Positions 15,906-24,535 of a DNA stretch of 27,431 nucleotides are shown one piece after another. Location: the NCBI GenBank assembly GCA_902465145.1, contig CABQMD010000003.1, positions 1 through 27,431 on the forward strand, in the 5' to 3' direction. Position 1 is the first letter of the stretch. Every line of letters starts with the position of its first letter. The notes beneath the pieces were generated by a model, which searched no databases, was not told where the DNA came from, and saw only the letters and a program-made list of their open reading frames with translations. This stretch comes from an uncultured Succinatimonas sp. (GTDB lineage: Bacteria; Pseudomonadota; Gammaproteobacteria; Enterobacterales; Succinivibrionaceae). A program made the position numbers and the translations under genes.

Positions 15906-18356
15906 ATGTCAGAACAGGCTTCTAATTCCTATGATCCGTCCAGCATCAAGGTTCTTCACGGCCTGGAGGCCGTTCGCAAGCGTCCTGGCATGTATATAGG
16001 AGATACGGACGATGGCTCTGGTCTTCATCAAATGGTATTCGAGGCAGTTGATAATTCAATCGATGAGGCTTTAGCTGGTTTTTGTACACATATCGAAGTG
16101 ACAGTTTATCCAGACGGTTCTGTAGGATGCAAGGATAATGGTCGTGGAATTCCTGTTGCAATGCATCCTGAAGAGCACCGTAGCGCTGCAGAAGTTGTAA
16201 TGACAGTGCTACACGCTGGCGGTAAATTCGATAACAATTCATACAAGGTTTCAGGTGGTTTGCACGGCGTAGGAATTTCCGTAGTAAATGCATTATCAGA
16301 CAGGTTGGACCTAACTATACGTCGCGACGGCCATATCTGGAAACAAACATATTTGAACGGAGGTAACCCTGAATCTTCCATACAACAAATCGGAGATTTG
16401 AATGCAAATGACGAAACAGGAACTGAAGTAAGATTCTGGCCATCTCCTGAAATTTTCACAAATACCGTTTTCTCAGCGGAAAAATTGGAAAAACGTTTAA
16501 GAGAGCTTTCGTTTTTAAATTCTGGCATCAAAATTACTTTTACGGATCTGCGCGAAGAAAACTATCAGCATGTTTTTCACCACGAAGGCGGAATTATGGA
16601 ATTTATAAAATTCCTTAATAAAAATAAAACGCCTGTAAATCAAAAAATCTTCCATTTCAGCAAACTTTGTGAAAACAGTATTTATGTTGAAATAGGAATG
16701 CAATGGACTGATTCATACTCAGAAAGTGTTTACTGCTTTACCAATAACGTACCGCAAAAAGACGGCGGTACTCACCTTGCCGGATTCAAAACTGCACTGA
16801 CAAGAACTTTCAACAATTATCTAGAAAAAGAAGGTTATACAAAAAAACATAAAATTTCAGCTTCAGGTGATGACGCTCGCGAAGGTTTAACTGCTGTAAT
16901 CTCCGTCAAAATGCCTGATCCTAAATTTTCATCGCAAACTAAAGACAAATTGGTTTCATCCGAAGCCTCTGGAGCCGTGAATTCAGCCCTTTCTCAAAAT
17001 CTTGAATATTTTCTTGAAGAAAATCCGAATGATGCCGAAACGATTTGCTTAAAAATTATCGAAAGTGCCAGAGTGCGTGACGCCATGCGCAAAGCAAGAG
17101 ATCTGTCACGAAAAAAAGGTATTGATATAGCCTCAAATCCGGATAAATTAGTACCGTGTCGAGAGAAAGATCCTGATTATTCTGAATTATTCTTAGTAGA
17201 GGGTGACTCCGCAGGAGGATCAGCCAAACAAGGCAGAGATTCAAAATTCCAAGCTATTCTGCCTTTACGCGGAAAAATTTTGAACGTAGAAAAAGCCAGA
17301 TTTGACCGTATGCTCCAATCTCAGCAGATAGGTACTCTGGTCACTGCTCTTGGTTGCGGTATTGGTAAGGAAGAATACAATCCTGATAAATTCCGTTATC
17401 ACAACGTGATCATAATGACCGATGCCGATGTCGACGGAGCTCACATCAGAATACTATTGCTGACATTTTTTTACCGTCATATGCCGGAACTGATAGAACG
17501 CGGCTACGTATATGTAGCTCAACCTCCACTTTATAAATATGTCAAAAATAAAGGGAAGAAAAATCAGGCTGTAAGTTATGTATTAAGTGATAAAGAAGCT
17601 TTACAGTACCACACCAACATGGCTTTGAATGCTGGTGCATTGTATGTTACCCCTGACACAGCTCCGATTGCTGGTATACCATTAGAACAGTTGTTCAATG
17701 AATACAATCGCATTCAGACACGTATGCCGAAACTTACACAGAAGCTTGAAAAGCATGTGATCACTGAGCTGATGTATACGGATCTACTCTCAGACGAAGA
17801 TATAAAATCTGAAGAGAAAGTACAAAATTGGGCACAAAAGTTTGCCAAAAAACTGCCTTCTAACATATCTGAGGGTGTTTCTTTCAGAGGAGAAGTGCGT
17901 CACGACGCCGTAACTGATTGCTATTATCCTGTAATTATTCAGCACATACACGGAATTGACTATACAAACGAATTAACACCAACATTCTTCCAATCTGCCG
18001 ACTACCAATTGATTAAGACAATGAATCAAAAAGTAAATAATCTGATTGAAGAAGGTGGCTATGTTCAAATTGGCTCTGAAAAAATCAAGGTAAAAAACTT
18101 TGATGAAGCCTACCACATTATGATGGACAAAGGATTTGCCGAAGTAAAGGTACAACGTTACAAGGGACTTGGTGAAATGAATGCACCTGAACTTTCCGAA
18201 ACAACCATGAACCCAGATACGAGATCCCTGCTCAAAGTCCACCTCACCGACGCTATGGAAGCTGACAGACTGTTCACTGAGCTCATGGGTGATAATGTAG
18301 ACAATCGAAAGGTCTTTATTACAGAAAACGCAGCCAAAGCAAATCTGGATGTTTAA
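15906..18356 (+). CDS. gyrB: DNA gyrase subunit B
   Basis: GyrB is the ATPase and TOPRIM subunit of DNA gyrase, which introduces negative supercoils. The 816-residue length is that of the long gammaproteobacterial type (E. coli 804), with the extra insert in the C-terminal half. Motifs in order are the start segment VLHGLEAVRKRPGMYIGDTD, the GHKL ATP site EAVDNSIDEA near residue 47, GGLHGVG, and the transducer SSQTKDKL. The TOPRIM segments are LVEGDSAGGSAKQGRD (about 428) and DADVDGAHI (about 506), and the C-terminal block is QRYKGLGEMNAPEL. A GAGG ribosome site precedes the ATG. It is the last gene of the dnaA cluster. An independent promoter for the next genes lies in the following 280-base gap. 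Confidence 0.97.
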   Translation: MSEQASNSYDPSSIKVLHGLEAVRKRPGMYIGDTDDGSGLHQMVFEAVDNSIDEALAGFCTHIEVTVYPDGSVGCKDNGRGIPVAMHPEEHRSAAEVVMTVLHAGGKFDNNSYKVSGGLHGVGISVVNALSDRLDLTIRRDGHIWKQTYLNGGNPESSIQQIGDLNANDETGTEVRFWPSPEIFTNTVFSAEKLEKRLRELSFLNSGIKITFTDLREENYQHVFHHEGGIMEFIKFLNKNKTPVNQKIFHFSKLCENSIYVEIGMQWTDSYSESVYCFTNNVPQKDGGTHLAGFKTALTRTFNNYLEKEGYTKKHKISASGDDAREGLTAVISVKMPDPKFSSQTKDKLVSSEASGAVNSALSQNLEYFLEENPNDAETICLKIIESARVRDAMRKARDLSRKKGIDIASNPDKLVPCREKDPDYSELFLVEGDSAGGSAKQGRDSKFQAILPLRGKILNVEKARFDRMLQSQQIGTLVTALGCGIGKEEYNPDKFRYHNVIIMTDADVDGAHIRILLLTFFYRHMPELIERGYVYVAQPPLYKYVKNKGKKNQAVSYVLSDKEALQYHTNMALNAGALYVTPDTAPIAGIPLEQLFNEYNRIQTRMPKLTQKLEKHVITELMYTDLLSDEDIKSEEKVQNWAQKFAKKLPSNISEGVSFRGEVRHDAVTDCYYPVIIQHIHGIDYTNELTPTFFQSADYQLIKTMNQKVNNLIEEGGYVQIGSEKIKVKNFDEAYHIMMDKGFAEVKVQRYKGLGEMNAPELSETTMNPDTRSLLKVHLTDAMEADRLFTELMGDNVDNRKVFITENAAKANLDV

Positions 18357-18399
18357 TGCATAAAGATTTTTATCAAGAATGATTGCTAAAATAAACCTC

Positions 18400-18433
18400 C
18401 GCCATTAATTTGATATTGACCTCATTAATGGCG
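18400..18433. repeat. Perfect dyad overlapping the rpmH promoter
   Basis: Ten-base arms CGCCATTAAT and ATTAATGGCG are separated by 14 bases. The spacer contains most of the -35 hexamer and the right arm falls in the promoter spacer. No T-run follows, so an operator is more likely than a terminator, although it could also act as an RNA 3' end for gyrB. Confidence 0.6.
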
Positions 18434-18445
18434 TCAGAGTAGAAT
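18416..18445 (+). promoter_or_regulatory. Sigma70-type promoter for rpmH operon
   Basis: TTGACC (18416-18421) and TAGAAT (18440-18445) are separated by 18 bp. Transcription would begin near 18452 and give a leader of about 185 bases before rpmH. Confidence 0.6.
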
Positions 18446-18510
18446 ACAGCGGATTATGTACAGCCATAGTTTTCGATTGTCTTTCAAACGGATCTTTGGG
18501 CTGTATACAC

Positions 18511-18600
18511 AAAAGCAGTTTGCTGAAAATTCAGCTGATGTCGATTCTGATATATGAATCGGCACATAAACCAAACAATGCAGATTTTTCTGCTTTTTTT
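18511..18600 (+). promoter_or_regulatory. Candidate attenuator in the rpmH leader
   Basis: A short terminator, GCAGA-TTTT-TCTGC followed by seven T (18580-18600), sits only 36 bases before the rpmH start and downstream of the only promoter seen. AAAAGCAG (18511-18518) is fully complementary to CTGCTTTT (18590-18597), so an alternative pairing would destroy the terminator. Between them lie two further hairpins, GCTGAA/TTCAGC (18522-18535) and TGTCGATTC/GAATCGGCA (18539-18564). It could instead be a plain gyrB terminator. Confidence 0.45.
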
Positions 18601-18636
18601 AATAACAGGCGGTTGTACCGTCGTTGGAGATCACAA

Positions 18637-18774
18637 ATGAAGCGTACTTTCCAGCCTAACGTGAATAAGCGCAAACACACCCATGGCTTCCGTATCCGTA
18701 TGCGTACCGCAGACGGTCGTAAGGTCCTTTCCCGTCGTCGTGCCAAGGGTCGTAAGCGTTTAACTACCGTTTAA
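18637..18774 (+). CDS. rpmH: 50S ribosomal protein L34
   Basis: L34 is a small basic protein of the large ribosomal subunit. The 45-residue product starts [20 protein letters not shown] and continues with the invariant [20 protein letters not shown], essentially the whole family consensus. GGAG at 18626-18629 gives an ideal ribosome site for the ATG at 18637. The frame stays open upstream to 18496, but L34 never carries such an extension. Its stop overlaps the rnpA start (TAATG), giving coupled translation of L34 and RNase P protein as in most bacteria. Confidence 0.98.
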   Translation: MKRTFQPNVNKRKHTHGFRIRMRTADGRKVLSRRRAKGRKRLTTV

Positions 18775-19133
18775 TGGCTGACAATACCTTTCCCCGGAAA
18801 GATAGGATCTTAACTTCCGGGGATTACGACAAGGTATTCCAACACTGTATCCGAGCCAGCGTGCGCGGTATTTTGGTTCTTGGACACAAGAGCGAAATTA
18901 CTGAACATTCTAGGCTTGGGTTGGTTATTCCTAAAAAAGTGTTGAAAAGAGCAGTCTGGCGTAATCGCGTCAAACGCGTGGCCAGAGAAGCTTTCAGATT
19001 GTCAAAGAAATCCTACCCCTGTATTGATTTTGTGGTTATTGCCAAACCAGGCATAAAGGACATAAATAATACTGAGCTCACTCGGATATTATTAGACCTA
19101 TGGGAACAAATCTCTCGCCGTTTGCCCGCCTAG
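18774..19133 (+). CDS. rnpA: Ribonuclease P protein component
   Basis: RnpA is the protein partner of the RNase P ribozyme that matures tRNA 5' ends. The 119-residue length equals that of E. coli RnpA. The family's RNR motif is present in [17 protein letters not shown] (about residues 59-75), after [17 protein letters not shown] and the LGLVIPKK strand. It overlaps rpmH by one base at its start and yidD by 34 bases at its end, the usual compact rpmH-rnpA-yidD layout. Confidence 0.96.
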   Translation: MADNTFPRKDRILTSGDYDKVFQHCIRASVRGILVLGHKSEITEHSRLGLVIPKKVLKRAVWRNRVKRVAREAFRLSKKSYPCIDFVVIAKPGIKDINNTELTRILLDLWEQISRRLPA

Positions 19134-19351
19134 GCATCTTATTCATCAGATTTTACCAGATGTTTATAAGTCCTCTGTTAGGGCATCACTGCAGGTTTTA
19201 CCCTTCTTGCTCGCAGTACACGATTGACGCTATCAGAGAGTGGGGTTTTATCAAAGGGGGCTGGCTAGGACTTAAAAGGATCAGCAGATGTCATCCGCTG
19301 AATCCGGGAGGAATAGATCCAGTTCCCCAAAATCCACATAAAAGCCATTGA
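19100..19351 (+). CDS. yidD: Membrane protein insertion efficiency factor YidD
   Basis: YidD is a small membrane-associated protein that assists YidC-dependent insertion. The 83-residue product carries the family signature [20 protein letters not shown], followed by SQYTIDAI and the final [17 protein letters not shown]. Three conserved cysteines are visible. It starts inside rnpA (34-base overlap) and is followed 12 bases later by yidC, so the three are translated from one message. Confidence 0.95.
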   Translation: MGTNLSPFARLGILFIRFYQMFISPLLGHHCRFYPSCSQYTIDAIREWGFIKGGWLGLKRISRCHPLNPGGIDPVPQNPHKSH

Positions 19352-19363
19352 GGCTAAAAGATC

Positions 19364-21001
19364 ATGGAACAACAGAGAAACATTCTATTAATTGTTCTGC
19401 TATGCGTAACTCTCTTCCTGTTTTGGAATTGGGAGTCAGATAAAAACAATGCAGCTAGACTAGCTCAGCAGGGCATAGAACAGACGACCGATTCAACTTC
19501 TACCATCAATTCAGAAGACGCCACCGGAAAAACAATAACCATCGAGAGTGATTCTCTGCAACTTACTATTGCTCTAAAAGGCGGAGATATAGTTGATGCT
19601 AATCTCCCGAAAATTAAGCAGGAAGAAGACAAAGAAGATCCGTTTCATCTGCTCATGAGCAATAAGGCTTTTACCTATCAAGCGCAATCTGGTTTGGCAG
19701 GTAAAGACGGTCCGGATGTCAAAGAACGTCCGCTTTTTGTCTCAAAACAAGATGCTTATTACCTTGAAGACGGTAAAAACAGTGTCAGCGCCGTTTTAAC
19801 TTTTGAGCAAGACGGTGTTATATATAAGAAAACTTATACTTTGCATCGTAACTCTTATGCAGTAGACGTTAAATATTCTGTTGATAACTCTTCAGGCAAA
19901 GAACTTTCCGTAAGTTTCTACGGTCAATTGAAACAAACCGCAGATGACAATTTCCTTAAAAATTCATCAGGCTTTGGCATGGTTGCCTCTGCATACCGAG
20001 GAGCAGCTTTTTCAACCGATTCATCTCGTTATGAAAAAATAAAATACGATGAGATAATTGATAACGCTAAATCCAACAATGCCATATCACAGCAAACCCA
20101 AAATGGCTGGGTTGCTATGATCCAGCATTACTTTGTTTCCGCCTGGATCGGAACAAAGGATAATGAAAATACTGTCTACACAAATGCATCGAAAAACGGC
20201 AAAGATGCCATCATCGGTATAAAGACATCCAATGTAGCCATTGCCCCAGGAAGCAACAAAGATTTTGACAGCAAACTTTGGTTGGGGCCTAAAATTGCAG
20301 ATGATTTGGAGGCAGTAGCACCTAATCTTGACCTTACCGTGGATTACGGTTGGCTTTGGTTCATCTCGATCCCGCTGTTCAAAATTCTGCAATTTGTACA
20401 CTCATTGATTGGCAATTGGGGTTTTTCCATCATCGTACTAACCCTCATTGTCAGAGGTGTAATGTTCCCGCTTACCAAAGCACAATATACCTCCATGGCA
20501 AAAATGCGTCTGCTTACGCCAAAAATGAAAGAGTTGCGCGAAAAATATAAAGATGATCGCCAAAAACTCGGTCAGGAAACAATGCGTCTTTATAAGACAG
20601 AAAAAGTCAATCCGATGGGAGGATGTCTGCCTCTACTAATCCAGATGCCTATCTTCATTGCCTTATACTGGACTTTGATGGAGTCAACTGAATTACGTCA
20701 GTCAAGCTTTATTCTCTGGATCACCGATTTATCTGTATACGATCCTTACTTCGTTTTACCGGTACTTTACGGTGTATCGATGTTCTTCCTCCAAAAAATG
20801 TCGCCTACTCCAATTACAGATCCTATTCAGCGTAAAGTATTTATGGCAATGCCCTTCGTATTTACCTTTATGTTCTGTACCTTCCCTGCAGGTTTGACTC
20901 TTTATTGGTTAGTATCTAACTGCTTTACTATCTTCCAGCAAACCGTAATTTTCCGCTCACTTGAAAAACACGGTCTATCAATGAAGGTGGAAAAGAAATA
21001 A
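19364..21001 (+). CDS. yidC: Membrane protein insertase YidC
   Basis: YidC inserts and folds inner-membrane proteins with or without SecYEG. The 545-residue protein (E. coli 548) has an N-terminal membrane segment, NILLIVLLCVTLFLFW. Next comes the large periplasmic P1 domain (about 50-330). The conserved insertase core of five membrane segments (about 345-535) includes the positively charged groove region, with NWGFSIIVLTLIVRGVMFPL containing the groove arginine. PKMKELREKYKDDRQKL and NPMGGCLPLLIQMPIFIALY follow. The end is basic (KHGLSMKVEKK). Its stop overlaps the mnmE start by one base. Confidence 0.97.
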   Translation: MEQQRNILLIVLLCVTLFLFWNWESDKNNAARLAQQGIEQTTDSTSTINSEDATGKTITIESDSLQLTIALKGGDIVDANLPKIKQEEDKEDPFHLLMSNKAFTYQAQSGLAGKDGPDVKERPLFVSKQDAYYLEDGKNSVSAVLTFEQDGVIYKKTYTLHRNSYAVDVKYSVDNSSGKELSVSFYGQLKQTADDNFLKNSSGFGMVASAYRGAAFSTDSSRYEKIKYDEIIDNAKSNNAISQQTQNGWVAMIQHYFVSAWIGTKDNENTVYTNASKNGKDAIIGIKTSNVAIAPGSNKDFDSKLWLGPKIADDLEAVAPNLDLTVDYGWLWFISIPLFKILQFVHSLIGNWGFSIIVLTLIVRGVMFPLTKAQYTSMAKMRLLTPKMKELREKYKDDRQKLGQETMRLYKTEKVNPMGGCLPLLIQMPIFIALYWTLMESTELRQSSFILWITDLSVYDPYFVLPVLYGVSMFFLQKMSPTPITDPIQRKVFMAMPFVFTFMFCTFPAGLTLYWLVSNCFTIFQQTVIFRSLEKHGLSMKVEKK

Positions 21002-22374
21002 TGTCTTCTACTACATCTGAAGACACCATTGCAGCCATCGCCACTCCTCACGGCAGGGGTGGCGTTGCCATCGTCAGAATCTCCGGCTGTAACGCTTTGC
21101 AGGTTGCAAAAAAAATAACAGGTATTACTCCCAAACCACGCCATGCATATTTCCGACCTTTTATACAAAATGGGGAAACTGTTGATGAGGGAGTTGTAAT
21201 CTTCTTCCCTGCACCGCACTCTTATACAGGAGAAGATGTTCTTGAATTGCAAGGGCATGCGGGTAATATCCAACCACAACGAGTGTTATCGGCGGTTCTT
21301 TCCTGCCCGGGAATACGACAAGCAAATCCAGGAGAATTTACTCGCCGTGCATTTATGAACGGAAAAATGGATCTTACAGCTGCTGAGGCCGTAGAAGATC
21401 TGATTTCAGCAGGTTCTGAAAGCGCAGCCAAAGCGGCCATGGCTTCCCTTGACGGAGCATTTGCTCGCGATATGCACAAACTATCCGATCAAATCACGTC
21501 ATTTCGCGTAAAACTCGAAGGTTGTTTGGACTTTCCTGAAGAACATGAAGATTTTTTTGATTCTGGAAAAGCTGTAACAGAGCTCAAACAAATACAAGCT
21601 CTTGCCTGTGAAGCAAAACTCAAAGCTTCTCAAGGATTAAAGCTTACCGAAGGGGCAAAAATTGTACTTTCAGGAGCTCCGAACGCAGGTAAATCCAGTT
21701 TGCTCAATGCATTATCAGGAACAGAGCGTGCTATAGTCACTAATATTCCCGGTACTACCAGAGATTTACTGACTGCAGATATCGAAATAAACGGTGTTCC
21801 CGTGACCATCACCGATACTGCGGGGATCAGAGACATTCCGTCGGATGAAATAGAGGCAATAGGCATACGCAAAGCAGTTTCTGCATTAAAACAAGCCGAT
21901 TTAGTTGTTTTAATGATCGACGGTTCAGTTGCTCCGGAACCTGATTTGCTCAAAAAAATAAGTGACCTAAAAGAATTAAATAGTCAAATCCTCATTGCTA
22001 TCTCAAAATCTGATCTTCCTCAAAATCCTCAAACCACTTCTCAATTGAACAGCAAGGAGCTTTCTTCTATACCTAAATTACAGATTTCCGTAAAAACATC
22101 AGAAGGCTTGCTTTCTTTGCGAAAAAAACTGTCAGAATCATTGGGGATCATACCGGTAGAAGGTGTTTACAGTGCCCGTTCACGTCATCTTTCTGCATTG
22201 AATGACAGTATTGAAGCTTTAACTAGAGCTTCTCAGATACTGGAAATCGGTGATTTAGTTCTCTGTGCTCAGGAAATGAAACTTGCACAGGACAGTTTGG
22301 GCATGATCACTGGTAAAGTAAGTTCTGACGATTTACTCGGTAAAATTTTCAGTACTTTCTGCATAGGCAAATAA
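21001..22374 (+). CDS. mnmE: tRNA modification GTPase MnmE (TrmE)
   Basis: MnmE works with MnmG to build the (carboxymethyl)aminomethyl group at C5 of wobble uridine in several tRNAs. The 457-residue product (E. coli 454) has the folate-binding N-terminal domain with DTIAAIATPHGRGGVAIVRI. The central helical domain contains an inserted GTPase with G1 GAPNAGKSSLLNALSG (about 223-238), G2 IPGTTRD and G3 DTAGIR. The invariant C-terminal CIGK motif (454-457) holds the catalytic cysteine. It ends the + strand block; the convergent pqiC stop lies only 2 bases away. Confidence 0.97.
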   Translation: MSSTTSEDTIAAIATPHGRGGVAIVRISGCNALQVAKKITGITPKPRHAYFRPFIQNGETVDEGVVIFFPAPHSYTGEDVLELQGHAGNIQPQRVLSAVLSCPGIRQANPGEFTRRAFMNGKMDLTAAEAVEDLISAGSESAAKAAMASLDGAFARDMHKLSDQITSFRVKLEGCLDFPEEHEDFFDSGKAVTELKQIQALACEAKLKASQGLKLTEGAKIVLSGAPNAGKSSLLNALSGTERAIVTNIPGTTRDLLTADIEINGVPVTITDTAGIRDIPSDEIEAIGIRKAVSALKQADLVVLMIDGSVAPEPDLLKKISDLKELNSQILIAISKSDLPQNPQTTSQLNSKELSSIPKLQISVKTSEGLLSLRKKLSESLGIIPVEGVYSARSRHLSALNDSIEALTRASQILEIGDLVLCAQEMKLAQDSLGMITGKVSSDDLLGKIFSTFCIGK

Positions 22375-22376
22375 AG

Positions 22377-22910
22377 CTAAAGTGCCGCCCTGCTTTGTGC
22401 TTCAACAGAGGCGGCAAACTCAGCGCATATTTTTTTCCATCCCTTCTTAAGAGTTACAACCATACATTCATATCCGGGAACAGGCTGTTTTTCATTAAAC
22501 TCCAATACCAGTGAAGAAATTTTCTTTTCATTTTGATAGGCAGTAAACAAAGCTTCTATCTCTACTTGTGAATCCAAAGCTCCGTAAAATTTACTGACGT
22601 CTATATCCACACTGATCGGCTCACTGTTTCTTAATTCTTCAGACAGTACCGCTGCTAACTGCTCTTCCAGCTTTCCGCTCCAACGATGATGTTGCGCCGG
22701 TCGCAGAACAACATCAGAGATTTTTACCACCAAGGATCCATCTGACAAAATACCAGCCAGATTCACTTTAATTCTGGATAAACCACGCCATGATGAGGCA
22801 CTTACATCATCAGCCACAGTATATCGTTCAACATTGATATTTGACGTCTGACACCCAGAGAATATCAATAAACATGATAAACAACCTATCATTCTCAATA
22901 TTTTTTTCAT
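22377..22910 (-). CDS. pqiC: PqiC-type outer-membrane lipoprotein
   Basis: PqiC is the lipoprotein partner of the PqiAB envelope-spanning MCE system and is thought to anchor PqiB at the outer membrane. The 177-residue product has a lipoprotein signal peptide with lipobox FSGC and the lipidated cysteine at residue 20. The rest fits the ABC-type transport auxiliary (DUF330/YmbA) family: a VERYTVADD-like N-terminal strand, a VLRPAQHHRWSGKLEEQLA segment and an EELRNSE segment. It overlaps pqiB by four bases (ATGA). A lysine directly after the cysteine is absent (Gln follows), consistent with outer-membrane sorting. Confidence 0.85.
   Translation of the reverse strand: MKKILRMIGCLSCLLIFSGCQTSNINVERYTVADDVSASSWRGLSRIKVNLAGILSDGSLVVKISDVVLRPAQHHRWSGKLEEQLAAVLSEELRNSEPISVDIDVSKFYGALDSQVEIEALFTAYQNEKKISSLVLEFNEKQPVPGYECMVVTLKKGWKKICAEFAASVEAQSRAAL
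22383..22416 (-). terminator. Possible hairpin ending the pqi transcript
   Basis: TGCCGCC and GGCGGCA (22383-22389, 22410-22416) can pair within the last codons of pqiC. On the minus strand it is followed by the T-rich CTTTAGCTTTATTT, so a weak terminator for pqi is possible. The plus strand has no T-run after it. Confidence 0.35.
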
Positions 22911-24535
22911 TTGATGCTCCCTGGCTCCGGATCATCTTGTTCGTGGTTAAAAATCAAAGAATTTGGTTGCTGACTCAGCTGAGAAAACATCGGTTGCAAT
23001 TCTTTTAATATTTCTCTTATATCATCACTCAAATTGTACAGTTCTTCTACCAATCCCTTGTGTTTAGCTTCATTTTCATGTCCATTTAACTTTTTTAATA
23101 AAAATTCAAGTTCTTCTGATACAGCTGAAGCATGATTAATCAAACCAGAAGATCTCAATTCCCGTCCCGTGATTTTCCACTCAGTCATCAATGCATTCAT
23201 TGTCTTTAAATCACGTTTGATACCATCAGAAATACCTTTAAAATCTATATTTCCTATCTTTTCACTTAAAATTTCCAGTCTTTTATCTAATGTCTGCGAT
23301 TCAATTACAGGTATTACAAAATCACCGCGATAAGCCTCCTTGATTTTTTTACACTGTTTTTGTGTACCGAAATCCAGTTTTACCGTATCGAGACCTGTCA
23401 ATAAAGAAGTAGAAACCAAAGATGCACATAACCTGCCTTCCTTCAGAGCCTGCTTTATCAATTCAGACACTTTTTCACCAGATAATCCTTTTACAGATAA
23501 AGCGATTCTAACCGGAACATACTGTTCTGAAGACAGAACGGAGCCTGTGTTCTCATACCAAGGACTATCAACAACTCTTCCTATCACAGCCCCTTTCGCC
23601 TTTACCAAGCTACCTTCGGCAACTACTCCTGACGAATTATTCATCATCAGAACAAAATGCGGGCTGTTTTCCAAAACACTGCCGCTTGCTTCTTTAAAAT
23701 TTTCAAAAAGTTTCAATGTCTTGCCGCACTCTTTCAATTCCTCGTGATCATTTAGATCATCAAAGGTGATCCCGCTTGATAAAAGATTCTGTAAATTTTC
23801 TGTTCTAAAAGAAATGCCTTGCGGTCCCATGGAAAAATCCAGTCCGCTGTTTATCCAAAAAACGGATCGCGACGTCACAAGTTGCTTATATTTAGAATCT
23901 ATAATTACCTTATATTTTATTAATCCGCTATCTACTTCTAATTCTGCACCATTAACACTGCCAACCACAAAACCGCGATAGCTGACCGGATCACCGTAGC
24001 CAATACGTCGTCCTGAATTAGATATCAATGTCAAATGCAAAGCATTAGTATCACTTGCTGTTGCCGGAATGTTATCTAATAAGGCAAATTCCCTACCAAA
24101 CTTATCTGATATACCTTGATTCAGCTGAATGTAATTGCCAGTCAGTATAGTATCTAATCCAGAAATATTAGCCGATTGAACTCGAGGCTTAACTACATAA
24201 AAAACGGTATCACTACGAAGAAGATCCTTTTCGTCTTCATCTATACGAATCTTAAGTTCAACTTTACTGTGATCTTTAGATAAGACTACCTTCTCAACTT
24301 TTCCCACTGTTACCGATCTGAATTTAACTAAAGTCTTTCCTGCTTCCATACCAGAAGCATCGTCACAGTAAATAGTTATAAGTTCTCCTTTGTCAAAGGT
24401 ATTTTTCCACAACAAAGTTAAAGTAATAACCAAAGCCAAAATCGGAATCAACCAGATAAATGACAGAGTAAACGACTTTCCTGTTACAGCAATTCTATTT
24501 TTTTTCAACGTACTTATCCCAAATAAGTCTCTCAT
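22907..24535 (-). CDS. pqiB: PqiB, MCE-domain intermembrane transport protein
   Basis: PqiB forms stacked MCE rings that bridge the inner and outer membranes and carry lipids or hydrophobic molecules. The product of about 542 residues (E. coli 546) has a short cytoplasmic head and one membrane segment (SLIWLIPILALVITLTLLW). Three MCE domains can be picked out by their start motifs: ITIYCDDASGMEAGKTLVKF, LTLISNSGRRIGYGDPVSY and HFVLMMNNSSGVVAEGSLVK. A long C-terminal helical needle region follows. The ATG at 24535 is preferred to the TTG one codon upstream. It overlaps pqiA by 41 bases. It ends in an ATGA overlap with pqiC. Confidence 0.92.
   Translation of the reverse strand: MRDLFGISTLKKNRIAVTGKSFTLSFIWLIPILALVITLTLLWKNTFDKGELITIYCDDASGMEAGKTLVKFRSVTVGKVEKVVLSKDHSKVELKIRIDEDEKDLLRSDTVFYVVKPRVQSANISGLDTILTGNYIQLNQGISDKFGREFALLDNIPATASDTNALHLTLISNSGRRIGYGDPVSYRGFVVGSVNGAELEVDSGLIKYKVIIDSKYKQLVTSRSVFWINSGLDFSMGPQGISFRTENLQNLLSSGITFDDLNDHEELKECGKTLKLFENFKEASGSVLENSPHFVLMMNNSSGVVAEGSLVKAKGAVIGRVVDSPWYENTGSVLSSEQYVPVRIALSVKGLSGEKVSELIKQALKEGRLCASLVSTSLLTGLDTVKLDFGTQKQCKKIKEAYRGDFVIPVIESQTLDKRLEILSEKIGNIDFKGISDGIKRDLKTMNALMTEWKITGRELRSSGLINHASAVSEELEFLLKKLNGHENEAKHKGLVEELYNLSDDIREILKELQPMFSQLSQQPNSLIFNHEQDDPEPGSIK

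Noticed and set aside
16106..16531. 141-codon minus-strand ORF inside gyrB
   Set aside because: It lies fully antisense to the conserved ATPase domain of gyrB and has no recognisable motif. Other antisense ORFs over gyrB, glyS, pqiB and mnmE were set aside for the same reason.
18496..18636. In-frame N-terminal extension of L34
   Set aside because: The frame is open for 47 codons before the L34 start, but L34 is a fixed short protein and GGAG at 18626 supports the ATG at 18637. The open frame runs through a terminator.
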